Assembly (NCBI GenBank): GCA_036504815.1
Contig: DASXUN010000006.1
Coordinates: 17,879-81,878, forward strand
Direction of reading: 5' to 3'
Length of the DNA: 64,000 nucleotides
Origin: Gemmatimonadaceae bacterium
GTDB lineage: Bacteria; Gemmatimonadota; Gemmatimonadetes; Gemmatimonadales; Gemmatimonadaceae
The notes beneath the pieces were generated by a model. That model saw nothing but the letters and a program-made list of their open reading frames with translations. It ran no database searches and had not been told where the DNA came from. The number at the start of each line of letters is the position of its first letter. Within the stretch, counting starts at the first letter, position 1. The position numbers and the translations under genes are program-made. Positions 36,812-45,647 of this stretch are shown here, one piece after another.

Positions 36812-37312
36812 CTACGGTGCGCCGGCGGGTGGCGATGCGGGCGGCGTCGAGCCACCAGATGCGGGTGGCGATACCGGCGGCGTCGAGCCACCGGGCGCGG
36901 GCGGCTCGCCGGACGGCGGACTGGCGTTCGCAGGCGTCTCGAGCCCGAGCGCGCGCCGCAGCGACGCATCCAGCTTGTCCACGTCCACCGGCTTCGTCAG
37001 GTAGTCGCACGCGCCGAGGGCCTTCACTTCCTCGATGATGCGCCGGTCGGAGTGTCCGCTCAGCACGATCACCGGAATCTTCCTGGTCTTCAACGATCCC
37101 TTGAGCCGCTCGAGGACGGCCTTGCCGGTGCCGCCGGGCATCTGGATGTCGAGGACCACGACATCCGGCGGCGCCCGCATCACGACCATCGAGGCATAGG
37201 TCGCGTCGTAGGCGGCCGCGACCGCGTATCCGCGAGCGCGCAGCTGGTCCGTGAGCATCACGGTCTGGACCTTGTCGTCGTCGGCGAGCAGCACCGTGTA
37301 CTTGCGCTTCAT
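36812..37312 (-). CDS. CheY-like receiver with proline-rich tail
   Basis: A 166-residue protein. Residues 1-120 are a receiver domain: ADDDK acidic pocket, VVLDIQMPGGTG with the phospho-Asp, IVLSGHS (Ser switch instead of Thr) and YLTKPVDVDKL. The last 40 residues are a Pro/Ser/Gly tail encoded by a 36-bp tandem repeat (SGGSTPPASPPA). No output domain is present. It overlaps the HPt gene by 4 bp (ATGA) and precedes a Ser/Thr kinase. It could pass phosphoryl groups or contact either protein. Confidence 0.88.
   Translation of the reverse strand: MKRKYTVLLADDDKVQTVMLTDQLRARGYAVAAAYDATYASMVVMRAPPDVVVLDIQMPGGTGKAVLERLKGSLKTRKIPVIVLSGHSDRRIIEEVKALGACDYLTKPVDVDKLDASLRRALGLETPANASPPSGEPPAPGGSTPPVSPPASGGSTPPASPPAGAP
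36825..36896. repeat. Two 36-bp tandem repeats in receiver tail
   Basis: Units 36825-36860 and 36861-36896 differ at a few bases and encode copies of GGSTPPVSPPA-like sequence. Confidence 0.85.
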
Positions 37313-37707
37313 GCGGTCATCTCTCGCAGGACGGGAGTCAGGCGTTCCAGGGCGGTCTCGAGTGCGCGCAGCGCTTCGGGGGCCGAGTGCAGATCACCGG
37401 CGCGGCCGAGCTGCTCCAGGCGGAAGGCCGCCGCGAGCGACTCCTCGGCCACGAAGTTCCCGACCGAACCCTTGAGCAGGTGCGCGGCCTGCGTCAGCCC
37501 CTCGGCGTCACCGCTGGCCACGGCGCGCCGCACGCCGTCAAGCTGGCTTGGAAGTTCCTGCAGCATGACCGCCGCCATCGCCGCCGCCAGCGCGGTATCC
37601 CCGTGCAGGCGGTCCATGAATGCCGCAACGTCGATGGGATGGGCTGGCGCCAAGCGTGGATTTCCGGGTGAAGTCGAAGTTCCGAGTGAAACTAAGAATA
37701 GCGCCAT
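37309..37707 (-). CDS. Histidine phosphotransfer (HPt) domain protein
   Basis: A 132-residue all-helical protein. The phospho-accepting His lies in AAHLLKGSVGNF (about residue 76), the core HPt signature. HPt proteins relay phosphate between receivers, here almost certainly to the overlapping receiver gene (4-bp ATGA overlap). No histidine kinase adjoins, so the phosphate source must be encoded elsewhere or the module could be tied to the downstream Ser/Thr kinase. The start is uncertain: ATG 37707 adds a weakly conserved 20-residue leader before PIDVAAFMDRLHGD. The gene sits 17 bp after the M20 peptidase stop. Confidence 0.85.
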   Translation of the reverse strand: MALFLVSLGTSTSPGNPRLAPAHPIDVAAFMDRLHGDTALAAAMAAVMLQELPSQLDGVRRAVASGDAEGLTQAAHLLKGSVGNFVAEESLAAAFRLEQLGRAGDLHSAPEALRALETALERLTPVLREMTA

Positions 37708-37724
37708 CCCAACTCAATTGGCGG

Positions 37725-39284
37725 TCACGGTGTCAGCTTGGGCCAGTGCGCGTCCAGCCGGGTCATGATGGCCGCGAAGGCCTCGATGCCGTCCCACAGG
37801 TTCTGGAGCCGCAGGTTCTCGTCCTTGGCGTGCTGATTGTCGTCGTGGTTGGCGATGGGGAAGATCACGAGGGGCACGCCCAGCGCATGCTCGATCATGC
37901 TCGTGGGGAGGGATCCCCCCAGCGTCGGGACGCGCAGCACCGGCTTGCCGAGCATCTCGTCGAGCGTCGCGGTGAGCGCCTGCGACACGGGCTGGTCGAG
38001 GCTCACTCGCGTCGCCTCGTCACCCTCGCCCCAGGTCATCCGGACCACCTTGCGGTGCCCCAGTCGTTCGGCGTCCGTGGCCGCGGCGTGCGTGACATAC
38101 CAGCCGTTCGCCTTCAGGTGCGCCTCCACGAGTTCGCGCACGTGCGCCGGCGTCTGCTTTGGCACGAGGCGGAAGTCGAAGGACGCCTTGGCTTCCGTCG
38201 CAATGGCGTTGGCGGCGAGCCCTTCCACTTGCCCGACGCGCAAGCCCCTCATGTTGATCGCCGGAAGCAGGATCCGCTCGGCGAGGAGCGCGTTGTCCGC
38301 CTCGGTGCCGCCGAGGAGCAGTTCACGGCGCAGGGCGCTGTCCACCGGCGGGAGGGCGCGCACGGCGGCCAGTTCCCGGGCCGTCGGCGGCACCACGTCG
38401 TCGTAGTAGCCCTTGATGAGGATGCGTCCGTCGATGTCGCGCATCGAGCGCGCGAGGTCGGCGAGGAGCATCCCCGGATTCGGCGCCCAATTGCCATAAT
38501 GCCCGCTGTGCAGCGCCTTGGCGGGACCGTACACCGTCAGCTCGAGCCCCATCGCGCCGCGCGCGCCGAAGGCCACCTGCATGCCGCGGCTCTGGTGCGT
38601 GGGGCCGTCGCAGAAGAGCCAGGCGTCGGCCGCGAGCAGCGCCTTGTTCGCCGCGAGGATCTGCGGCAGGTGGGCGGAACCGGATTCCTCCTCACCCTCG
38701 AAGAAGAACTTGACGTTGATCGTGGGAGACTTGCCGAGCGCGCGCAGCGCGTCGAGCGAATTCAGGATGGCGTTGATGGGCGCCTTGTCGTCGCCCGCGC
38801 CGCGCGCAAAGATGCGCGCCTCGGGGTTCAGCCGTCCGCGCTCCGGAAGCGGCACGTCCACCCATTCGCCGCCGCGGAGTTCGCGCAGCTGCGCGGCATA
38901 GGGGGCGCCGCCCTTCCATTCCGTGGGATCCACGGGCTGGCCGTCGTAGTGCGCATAGACGACGATGGTGCGCGTCGCCCCTGGCGCGCGCAGCTCGCCG
39001 TACACCGCGGGCGGCCAGTTGCCGTTCTCGAGCAGCCGCGCCGCGACGCCGCGCCTGGCGAGCATGCCGACGATGGCCGTCGCGTTGCGGCGCAGCGCCT
39101 CGCCGTCGTTCTTGGTGTTCGGAATGGCGAGGAACTCGGCGTATTCCCGCACGATCTGCGGTTCGCGGGCCTCACGCCAGGTGCGCACCTGCTCGCGGAG
39201 CGTCTGGGCGCTGAGTGGCGAGGCGAGGACCGCGATCGCGAGCAAGGGATGGCGGATGGCAGAGAGCGGATGGCGGATCTTCAT
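37725..39284 (-). CDS. Secreted M20-family metallopeptidase/dipeptidase
   Basis: A 519-residue protein. The signal peptide MKIRHPLSAIRHPLLAIAVL is encoded by a low-complexity repeat. Metal-binding motifs include YAHYDGQPVDP (His and Asp), RGAGDDKAP (bridging Asp) and FFFEGEEESGS (catalytic and bridging glutamates), as in M20/dipeptidase-type carboxypeptidases. The dimerisation insert follows near residue 250. It should cleave terminal residues from peptides in the periplasm or outside. ATG 39284 is favoured; an extended reading upstream consists only of repeat and terminator DNA. Confidence 0.88.
   Translation of the reverse strand: MKIRHPLSAIRHPLLAIAVLASPLSAQTLREQVRTWREAREPQIVREYAEFLAIPNTKNDGEALRRNATAIVGMLARRGVAARLLENGNWPPAVYGELRAPGATRTIVVYAHYDGQPVDPTEWKGGAPYAAQLRELRGGEWVDVPLPERGRLNPEARIFARGAGDDKAPINAILNSLDALRALGKSPTINVKFFFEGEEESGSAHLPQILAANKALLAADAWLFCDGPTHQSRGMQVAFGARGAMGLELTVYGPAKALHSGHYGNWAPNPGMLLADLARSMRDIDGRILIKGYYDDVVPPTARELAAVRALPPVDSALRRELLLGGTEADNALLAERILLPAINMRGLRVGQVEGLAANAIATEAKASFDFRLVPKQTPAHVRELVEAHLKANGWYVTHAAATDAERLGHRKVVRMTWGEGDEATRVSLDQPVSQALTATLDEMLGKPVLRVPTLGGSLPTSMIEHALGVPLVIFPIANHDDNQHAKDENLRLQNLWDGIEAFAAIMTRLDAHWPKLTP
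39247..39280. repeat. GGCGGATGGC-type repeat inside signal-peptide coding region
   Basis: GGGATGGCGGATGGCAGAGAGCG continues with GGATGGCGGAT. It belongs to the same low-complexity family as 18941-18979 (opposite orientation) but is translated on the minus strand as part of the M20 signal peptide. Confidence 0.65.
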
Positions 39285-39373
39285 TGTCGCGGAGACCAGT
39301 GTGTACGGAGGTTCACGGAGACTGCAGGAATGATGGCGGTTGGAAACCCGGCGGGGGAGGGTGCCGGAGGGCT

Positions 39374-39417
39374 GATGGGCGGCTGATCCGATCGTGTTCT
39401 CCGGACAGCCGCCCATC
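39374..39417. terminator. Perfect 12-bp stem-loop between hydrolase genes
   Basis: GATGGGCGGCTG/CAGCCGCCCATC with a 20-nt loop, downstream of the amidohydrolase stop on the minus strand. No T-run. Confidence 0.45.
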
Positions 39418-39420
39418 GCC

Positions 39421-39497
39421 GGCAGCGACCGCAATCGCCAGTCGCAATCCGAGTTCGCAATCGTAAATCGGAATCCGAATTCCCAATCCTCTATCTC
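39421..39497. repeat. GCAATCGCAATCCGAATTCC-type low-complexity repeat
   Basis: Words such as CGCAATCG, AATCGGAATCCG and AATTCCCAATCC in tandem, ending 1-7 bp inside the amidohydrolase stop codon. The reverse complement has the GATTGAGGATTCC vocabulary seen at 33691 and 45648. Confidence 0.65.
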
Positions 39498-41041
39498 TTC
39501 CGAAGCCCCTTTCCCGCCATCACGCCCGTCGGCTGCCCCTCGGCCACCGCCGCCTTCCCGTTCACGAAGACCCACTGCATCCCCACGCTCAACCTCTCGG
39601 GCTCCACGTAGGTCGCCAGCTCGCGGATCGTCCTGGGGTCAAACACGATCACGTCCGCGTAGAATCTCGGTGCCAGCGAGCCGCGCTCCTTGATGCCGTA
39701 GACGTCGGCAACCTGCGACGTGGCCGACTGCACCATGCGCTCCATCGTGATGACGGGCTTGTCGAGCACGTAACGGCGGATCTTGCGCGGGTACGTGCCA
39801 TAGAGGCGCGGGTGTCCGCCCGAGCCGTCGGAGCTGGTCATCACGTACGGATCCTTCATGAACGTCTCGACGTCGCGCTCGTTCATGTTGAAGGATGCCA
39901 CGCCCATGTCGATCCCTCGGCGGATCAGCTCGAGCGCCGTTTCCGACGGTGGCATCTTCAGGTCGGCGGCCACCTGGCTCAGGTACTTGCCGATGTACGG
40001 CTTGGCGTTGTCCCCGCCGTTGATGAGCAGCATCGTGGTGTCGCCGCCGCGGCGCCGCAGGTTGTTGCGCATCTCGACGAGGATCTTCTCGCGCGTCGCC
40101 GAGTCGGCAATGCGCGCCTGCAGCGAGTCGCGGCCGCCCGCCTGCGCCCAGCGTGGCAGCAGCGCGGCGCTCAGCCCCGTGCCGCTCGCCGTCCACGGAT
40201 ACTGGTCGGCCACGACCATATGACCGGTGGCGCGCTCCTCGCGCATCAGGCGCAGCACGCTGTCGGCATAGCCCCACACGTCGATGCCCAGCGCCTTCAC
40301 GTGGCCGAGGTTGGTGGTCAACCCCGACTCGCGTCCAATGCGAATGGCCTCGCGCACCGAGTTCATCAGGCCGATGGTATAGGAGCTCTCGTCGCGCTGG
40401 TGCGTGTCGTACACGCCGCCGTACGGCTTGGCGGCGGAGGTCACGGCGATCACCTCGTCGATGCTCGCGTAGTTCTGCGGCGCGTAGAACAGTCCGGAGC
40501 CCACACCGAAGGCGCCCTCGCGCATCGCCTTGTCCACCAGCTTGCGCATGCTGTCGATCTGCGCCGGCGAGGCGGGGGCCGACGACGCGCCCATCACGTG
40601 GCTGCGCAGCGTCCCGAAGCCGACCATCGCGAAGGTGTTGGTGCCGAGTCCCTTCTTTTCCGTCTCGGTCTGGATGCGGGCCACGTCCCACGGGCCGCGG
40701 CCATCCGGACTATTGGTGACCGTGGTGACGCCCTGCATCAGCGCCGGAATGTTCCGCCGCCGCTCGTCATTGAACCGGTCCACGCCTTCCATGGAGTGCG
40801 TGTGCGGGTCAATGAAGCCCGGTGCGACAATGAGCCCCTTCGCGTCAATCGTCTTGCCCGCCTTCACCTGCGCCTTGGCCGCGTCGCCGACGAAGACCAC
40901 GCGGTCGCCGCGAATGCCGACGTCGGCCACGCGCCCCGGTTTGCCCGACCCGTCGTAGACGGTCCCCCCTTTGATGAGGATGTCGACGGAGTCGGCGCGG
41001 GCGACGGTGAACGCCAGGAGCAGCGGAAGCAGCAGCGGCAT
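39491..41041 (-). CDS. Secreted N-acyl-D-amino-acid deacylase-like amidohydrolase
   Basis: A 516-residue exported amidohydrolase (signal peptide MPLLLPLLLAFTVARA) of the D-aminoacylase/dihydroorotase superfamily. Metal ligands appear in GFIDPHTHSMEG (HxH), the carboxylated or Cys-type bridge region, GHVKALGIDVWG (His) and TSSDGSGGHPR (Asp). The family removes acyl groups from D-amino acids. The exact substrate is not determined. It belongs to a set of hydrolases on the minus strand with a peptidase on one side and a metalloprotease on the other, hinting at peptide scavenging. ATG 41041 follows the conserved start. Confidence 0.85.
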   Translation of the reverse strand: MPLLLPLLLAFTVARADSVDILIKGGTVYDGSGKPGRVADVGIRGDRVVFVGDAAKAQVKAGKTIDAKGLIVAPGFIDPHTHSMEGVDRFNDERRRNIPALMQGVTTVTNSPDGRGPWDVARIQTETEKKGLGTNTFAMVGFGTLRSHVMGASSAPASPAQIDSMRKLVDKAMREGAFGVGSGLFYAPQNYASIDEVIAVTSAAKPYGGVYDTHQRDESSYTIGLMNSVREAIRIGRESGLTTNLGHVKALGIDVWGYADSVLRLMREERATGHMVVADQYPWTASGTGLSAALLPRWAQAGGRDSLQARIADSATREKILVEMRNNLRRRGGDTTMLLINGGDNAKPYIGKYLSQVAADLKMPPSETALELIRRGIDMGVASFNMNERDVETFMKDPYVMTSSDGSGGHPRLYGTYPRKIRRYVLDKPVITMERMVQSATSQVADVYGIKERGSLAPRFYADVIVFDPRTIRELATYVEPERLSVGMQWVFVNGKAAVAEGQPTGVMAGKGLRKR

Positions 41042-41100
41042 GATGAGCTCAGCGAAGAAAGGTCTCACAGAAGGTCGGACACCCGACAGAGCAACGGAAG

Positions 41101-41131
41101 AGAGGCCCCCAACGTTGGAGGCCCCCCTTCC
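41101..41131 (-). terminator. Stem-loop after metalloprotease gene
   Basis: GGCCCCC-AACGTT-GGAGGCC (one mismatch) followed on the minus strand by TCTCTTCC, 65-95 bp after the metalloprotease stop. Confidence 0.45.
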
Positions 41132-41155
41132 TGTTCCCGTTCCCCCACCGTGCCC

Positions 41156-41185
41156 GTGCCCTTGCACCGACTAAGGCAAGGGCAC
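41156..41185. terminator. GTGCCCTTGC/GCAAGGGCAC stem-loop
   Basis: A perfect 10-bp inverted repeat with a 10-nt loop, 11 bp after the metalloprotease stop. Confidence 0.45.
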
Positions 41186-41195
41186 AGTCACGGGC

Positions 41196-43799
41196 CTACT
41201 TCTTGGGATTGAGGATATCGTCAATCTCCGTGTGCAGGTCCTGCAGGTGCGCGCGGACGACCGCGTTGCCCGCCTTGGCGGTCGCCGCCTTCACCTGCGC
41301 GTCGAGCGTGCGCAGTTCGGCGCGCAGCAGCGCGCGCGCGTCGCTCGTCGGGCGGGCCGGCAGGATCGAAAACTGTCCGGTCTGGCCGAACGAGACGCGC
41401 GGCGACGGCGTGGCCGTCAGCTTGGCCTTCACCGCCTCCACATAGGAGCGCTGGAGCGTGCGGCGGTAGACGTCGATCGTCACCGTCCCGGCGCCCAGCT
41501 CGCTGAAGATTCCGCCGCGCAGGTCGCCCAGCATCTCGGCGAGCGAATACGCCTCGCCCGGCTTGGCCATTGCCTCGAACTCGATGAGGCGCGCCAGGCG
41601 GTCGTCGTTCATCAGGCCGGTGATGAGCCCGCGCTGCGCCTGGTTGATGCGCGCCACCGAGCCCTCCGGCTCGATGCGGCGCAGGATGGCTTGGTCGACG
41701 AAGTACGTCGGTGTCCTGAACGCGTTCTCGTTGAGGAACTTCACCGCTTCGCGCTGCCGCGCCGCGCTGACCGGCGTAAACCGCGGTCCCGGCTGCGCGC
41801 CGTACTTCTCCTGCGTCTCAGCGGCGCCGACGATGGCCACGACATGGCGCATCTCGGTGGACCACTGGCCGATGAGCCGACCGTACAATTCCTTGAGGTT
41901 CTCGTTGTCTTCGAGCGGCGACGTGACCGCCGGCGCCACCATCGGAACGAGGCGCTTGATGTTCTTGAGGCCCAGCGCCGTCGCTCGCACCGCGTCGGCA
42001 TCGCCCACCGCCTCGGTGTTGTTGCCCGGGTCGGCGCCGAAGTCGTCCGTCGTCGAGAAGCGGAACCACGGCGTCTTGTCCTGCTCGCGCGCCCACGCGT
42101 CGAGCGTCGGGCGTTCGTCGTCCGGCGTCTTGGCGGCCGGGATCGGCGCGTAGCCCCAGTGCGTCATGTACACGTCGTACGGGCCCTGCTTCGGGATCAG
42201 GTCGCCGAGGGCGATGCCGTCCTCCGGCTGCGCGACGTAGTTGAAGCGCGAGTAATCCATCAGCGTCGGGGTGTGGCCGTTCTTCGCCACCCACGTCTTC
42301 GAGCGCACCGAGTCCACCGGATACAGCGAACTCGCTTTCATGTTGTGCGGGAAGCCGAGCGAGTGGCCGATCTCGTGGGCGATCACGTACTCCATCAGCC
42401 GCCCCTGCAGCGAATCGGGGAAGGGGAGCTTCTGTGCGCGCGGGTCGAGCGCCCCAACCTGCGTCCAGTACCAGTCGCGGTTGAGGTTCATCACGTTGTG
42501 GTAGATCTGCAGGTCGGCTTCCATGATCTCGCCCGACCGCGGGTCGTGCACGTGCGGGCCGACGGCGTTCTCGATGGTGCTCGGCAGCCAGCGAATGACG
42601 GAGTAGCGCGCGTCCTCGGGCGACCAGTCGGGATCTTCCGCCGCCGACGGCGCGTCCTTGGCGATGATGCCGTTCTTGAAGCCGGCGGCTTCAAAGGCCG
42701 GCTGCCAGCTGGTGATCGCCTTGCGCACCCAGGGCTTCAGCCACTCGGGCGTGGCGGGATCCACGTAATAGACGATGGGCTTCACCGGCTCGCTGATGGC
42801 GGCCGACGGGTCCTTCTTCTCCAGGCGATAGCGCGTGATGAAGCACCGCGCCTCCGACCGCTGCTCCGGGCGCGAAAAATCGATGGAGGTCGTGCGGAAG
42901 TAGCCGACGCGCGAGTCGCAGAGGCGCGGCTTCATCGGCTGCTCGGGCAGCTTCACCATCGACCAGTGCACCAGGTAGCTCTCGCTCTGCGGCGGGGCGC
43001 CGGGGGCGGCCGTCGGCATGCCGCCGCCGAACGGACTCGGCGCGGGCGTCGGCGTGGCGTTGATGGTGAGGGTGGCCTCAGTCTCGATGTTGGTCGGGAA
43101 GGTGGCCACGCGCTCGAAGAAGGTGCGGGATGCATCAAGCGTGCCGCGGTAGCGCTTCAGGACGCTGATCTCGGTGGGCGGTGCCGTGAAGAGGCGCGTC
43201 ACTTCCACGACGGCAGCCGAATCGGGGCCGTACGCCTCGACGTTGAAGGCGCCGAGGATGATGTCGTAGTTGGCCGCGTCCACCGCCTTGGCCACCGACG
43301 ACGACGGGTCGGCGATGATGGCGAAGCTGACGGCCTTGAGCAGCACCCGGTGCTCGCGGCGCTCCCAGCGCACGACGCGATTGTCGAGCGCCTGTCCGCC
43401 GTAGCCATTCCCCTCGTTGGTCTTGGCGATCTGCGTCACGAGGAGCATGTCCTTGCCAAGCTCCGCCTTGGGGATCTCGTAGTAGAGGCGTGAGCCGATG
43501 CGGTGCGTCTTGAAGAGGCCGGCCTTGGTCTTTACATCGCCGCGAATGACGGTCGCATACGGACGAGGCGTCGGGTCGGAAGCCGCGCCGGCTCCACCGG
43601 GGCCGCCGGGCGCCGTGGGAGCGCCCTGACCGGGTCGCGTGCTGTCCGGACGGGCCGGAGCACCGGGGACGGCCGCAGCGCCGCCCGCCGTGTTGGCGCC
43701 CGCGGCCGGGCGCGCCGGCTGCGGCGTGGTGGCCGGGGCTGGCTGCTGCGAGCAGCTGGCGAGCGTCAGGAGCGAAAGAGCGAGAGAGATTCTGCGCAA
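41196..43799 (-). CDS. Secreted zinc-dependent metalloprotease (DUF5117-type)
   Basis: An 867-residue lipoprotein-like exported protein (LLTLASCSQQ lipobox). A Pro/Ala/Gly-rich linker follows to about residue 75. The catalytic zinc motif is HEIGHSLGFPHNMKASS (around residue 475). The region AVVEVTRLFTAPPTEISVLK and the block RDWYWTQVGALDPRAQ are typical of the family. Such proteins occur in Bacteroidota and gemmatimonads as secreted proteases. The zinc ligands and the Met-turn-like downstream sequence suggest an active enzyme. Flanked by other hydrolases. Confidence 0.87.
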   Translation of the reverse strand: MRRISLALSLLTLASCSQQPAPATTPQPARPAAGANTAGGAAAVPGAPARPDSTRPGQGAPTAPGGPGGAGAASDPTPRPYATVIRGDVKTKAGLFKTHRIGSRLYYEIPKAELGKDMLLVTQIAKTNEGNGYGGQALDNRVVRWERREHRVLLKAVSFAIIADPSSSVAKAVDAANYDIILGAFNVEAYGPDSAAVVEVTRLFTAPPTEISVLKRYRGTLDASRTFFERVATFPTNIETEATLTINATPTPAPSPFGGGMPTAAPGAPPQSESYLVHWSMVKLPEQPMKPRLCDSRVGYFRTTSIDFSRPEQRSEARCFITRYRLEKKDPSAAISEPVKPIVYYVDPATPEWLKPWVRKAITSWQPAFEAAGFKNGIIAKDAPSAAEDPDWSPEDARYSVIRWLPSTIENAVGPHVHDPRSGEIMEADLQIYHNVMNLNRDWYWTQVGALDPRAQKLPFPDSLQGRLMEYVIAHEIGHSLGFPHNMKASSLYPVDSVRSKTWVAKNGHTPTLMDYSRFNYVAQPEDGIALGDLIPKQGPYDVYMTHWGYAPIPAAKTPDDERPTLDAWAREQDKTPWFRFSTTDDFGADPGNNTEAVGDADAVRATALGLKNIKRLVPMVAPAVTSPLEDNENLKELYGRLIGQWSTEMRHVVAIVGAAETQEKYGAQPGPRFTPVSAARQREAVKFLNENAFRTPTYFVDQAILRRIEPEGSVARINQAQRGLITGLMNDDRLARLIEFEAMAKPGEAYSLAEMLGDLRGGIFSELGAGTVTIDVYRRTLQRSYVEAVKAKLTATPSPRVSFGQTGQFSILPARPTSDARALLRAELRTLDAQVKAATAKAGNAVVRAHLQDLHTEIDDILNPKK

Positions 43800-43837
43800 G
43801 GTCGGCTCTCAGTGAAGGGAGTGCACCGGCCCGTTGG

Positions 43838-44329
43838 CTAGGCGTCAGGTTCGACGACGAGCCCGGCCGGCAGGGTGAAGGTGGCGATCGTACCCAGCGT
43901 GACGCCGTGCGAGGCGAACCACCCCTGGTTCACCTCAATTGCGTACCGCATCAGCCCAGCGTTGAACCCGCCGACCACCGTGGTGCTGTTCGGCGCCATG
44001 TCGGCGAGGAAGATGACCTTCTTGCTCGCGTCGAGGAACGCGATGGACAGCGGAATCGGGGTGTCCTTCATCCAGAATCCGCGCTGCCGGTCGTCGGAGA
44101 AGACGCAGAGCATGCCGCTGTCGGCGGCCATCGTCGTCACGCCCGTGAGTCCCTTGGTACGCGAGGCGTTCGTGGCGGCAATGGCTACCTTCAAAGTGGC
44201 GCCGTTCAGGGTGACCGTATTGGCGGTCGCCGGATGAGGCCCCGATGGCGACGAGTCGGAGCAGGCCACCCCCGCAACAAGGGCGGCCAGCAGGGTTGTG
44301 CGACGCAGCAGGCGGGCAGTGGCGGGCAT
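43838..44329 (-). CDS. DUF192-family lipoprotein
   Basis: A 163-residue exported protein with lipobox (VAGVAC). The DUF192 domain includes ASRTKGLTGVTTMAADSGML, the signature RGFWMKDTPIPLSIAFLD and MRYAIEVNQGWFASHGV. DUF192 proteins are periplasmic, of unknown biochemical role. ATG 44329 chosen from the hydrophobic start (RRTTLLAALVAG). It lies 43 bp beyond the polymerase stop. Confidence 0.9.
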   Translation of the reverse strand: MPATARLLRRTTLLAALVAGVACSDSSPSGPHPATANTVTLNGATLKVAIAATNASRTKGLTGVTTMAADSGMLCVFSDDRQRGFWMKDTPIPLSIAFLDASKKVIFLADMAPNSTTVVGGFNAGLMRYAIEVNQGWFASHGVTLGTIATFTLPAGLVVEPDA

Positions 44330-44372
44330 AATTATATGAAGATGGCGGGGCCCGCCGGGCGGCGCCACGCGT

Positions 44373-45647
44373 TCACCGGGGCTTCCGCGCCCCTTTCTCG
44401 CCCAGCGGCGTGGCGCGGGGGGCGCCCGCGCGAATGGAGCCGTCGCCGAACTTCTCGCGGACCCGGTCCACGGCGCGCGAGAGCGCGCGGTCCCGCGCGC
44501 TCTCCAGCGGCGCCGGCGCATGCGGCGCCTTCGCGTGCGCCGGCGCCGCGGCGCCGAACAGCTCGCGCTGTTCGGCGTCGCGCGCCGGCGAGAACTTCGA
44601 CAGCGCCACCCCCGCCAGCCGCACCGGAGCCGTCCAATTGCGCCGCAGTTCAGACAGCAGGTCGCGCGCTGCGGCGGCCACCGCCGTGTCGGACGAGACG
44701 GGCTCGTCCACCGTGCGGCTCATCGTGCGCGTCGTCCATTTCTGGTCGCGCACCTTGACCGTGATGGTGCGGGCCTCGAGACCGTCACCGCGCAGGTCGG
44801 CGGCGACCCGGTGCGCCAGCACGAGCAGTTCGCGGCGCAGGACGGCGTCGTCGGCGATGTCATGGTCGAAGGTCTCCTCGCGGCTCACCTGCTTGGCCGG
44901 CGCGTGCGGCTCGACGGCCGAATCGCTCTCACCGCGCGCCTTGCGGAGCACTCGATACGCCGTCTCGCGCCCGATCCACCGGGCGAGGCTCGCCGCGTCG
45001 GCGTCGAGCACGTCGCGCACCGCGACCAGCCCGACCTTGCCCAGCTTCTCCTGCAGTTTGGGCCCGATGCCGGGCAGGTCGGCGAGGGCGAGGGTGCGCA
45101 TGAACGGAAGCACCGCGTCGTCCTCGACCACATGCACGCCGGTGGCGCCGGTCCGCGGTTTGGGTTTCGCGCGCTCCACGGCGAGCTTCGCGACGAGCTT
45201 GTTGGGGCCGATGCCGATGGAAACGCGCATCCCCGTCTCGGCAAAGACGGCGTCCCGGATGCGCCGCGCCGTCTCGCCAATCGGTTCGTGGTGATACAGC
45301 GCCTCGGTGCCCGAGAGGTCGAGGTACCACTCGTCGATGCTGGCCGCTTCGACGAGCGGGGTGAAGCCGTCGAGGACGCGGCGGATGGCGCGGCTCGTGT
45401 CGGCGCAGGCCGTGCGCGGCACCGGGACGCACATCGCCGATGGGCAGAGCCGGAGGGCCTGCGAGATGGGCATGCCGCTCCGCACGCCGAAGGCGCGGGT
45501 CTCGTACGACGCGGAGCAGACGACCCCGCGCGACCCCGGCCGGCCGCCGACGATCAGCAGCGTCGCCCGGCCGGCCCCTGCGGGCTCGACCGCGCGGGCC
45601 ACGGCCACGAAGAAAGCGTCGGCGTCGACGAGGAGGATTCTGGACAC
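44373..45647 (-). CDS. dinB: Y-family DNA polymerase (Pol IV-like)
   Basis: A 424-residue translesion polymerase. The palm motifs are ILLVDADAFFVAVAR (first metal site, with the steric-gate FF) and EAASIDEWYLDLSG (second metal site; a Trp replaces the usual Ala). The thumb has the HhH motif LADLPGIGPKLQEKLG. A little-finger domain follows and a basic tail at the end (TPLGEKGARKPR). The GTG start at 45647 is directly preceded by a low-complexity repeat; a longer upstream reading would translate that repeat. It copies damaged DNA. SOS-box candidates were not evident. Confidence 0.88.
   Translation of the reverse strand: MSRILLVDADAFFVAVARAVEPAGAGRATLLIVGGRPGSRGVVCSASYETRAFGVRSGMPISQALRLCPSAMCVPVPRTACADTSRAIRRVLDGFTPLVEAASIDEWYLDLSGTEALYHHEPIGETARRIRDAVFAETGMRVSIGIGPNKLVAKLAVERAKPKPRTGATGVHVVEDDAVLPFMRTLALADLPGIGPKLQEKLGKVGLVAVRDVLDADAASLARWIGRETAYRVLRKARGESDSAVEPHAPAKQVSREETFDHDIADDAVLRRELLVLAHRVAADLRGDGLEARTITVKVRDQKWTTRTMSRTVDEPVSSDTAVAAAARDLLSELRRNWTAPVRLAGVALSKFSPARDAEQRELFGAAAPAHAKAPHAPAPLESARDRALSRAVDRVREKFGDGSIRAGAPRATPLGEKGARKPR

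Noticed and set aside
41156..41185. tRNA-like stem
   Set aside because: Only a single simple hairpin; no cloverleaf, anticodon arm or CCA end.
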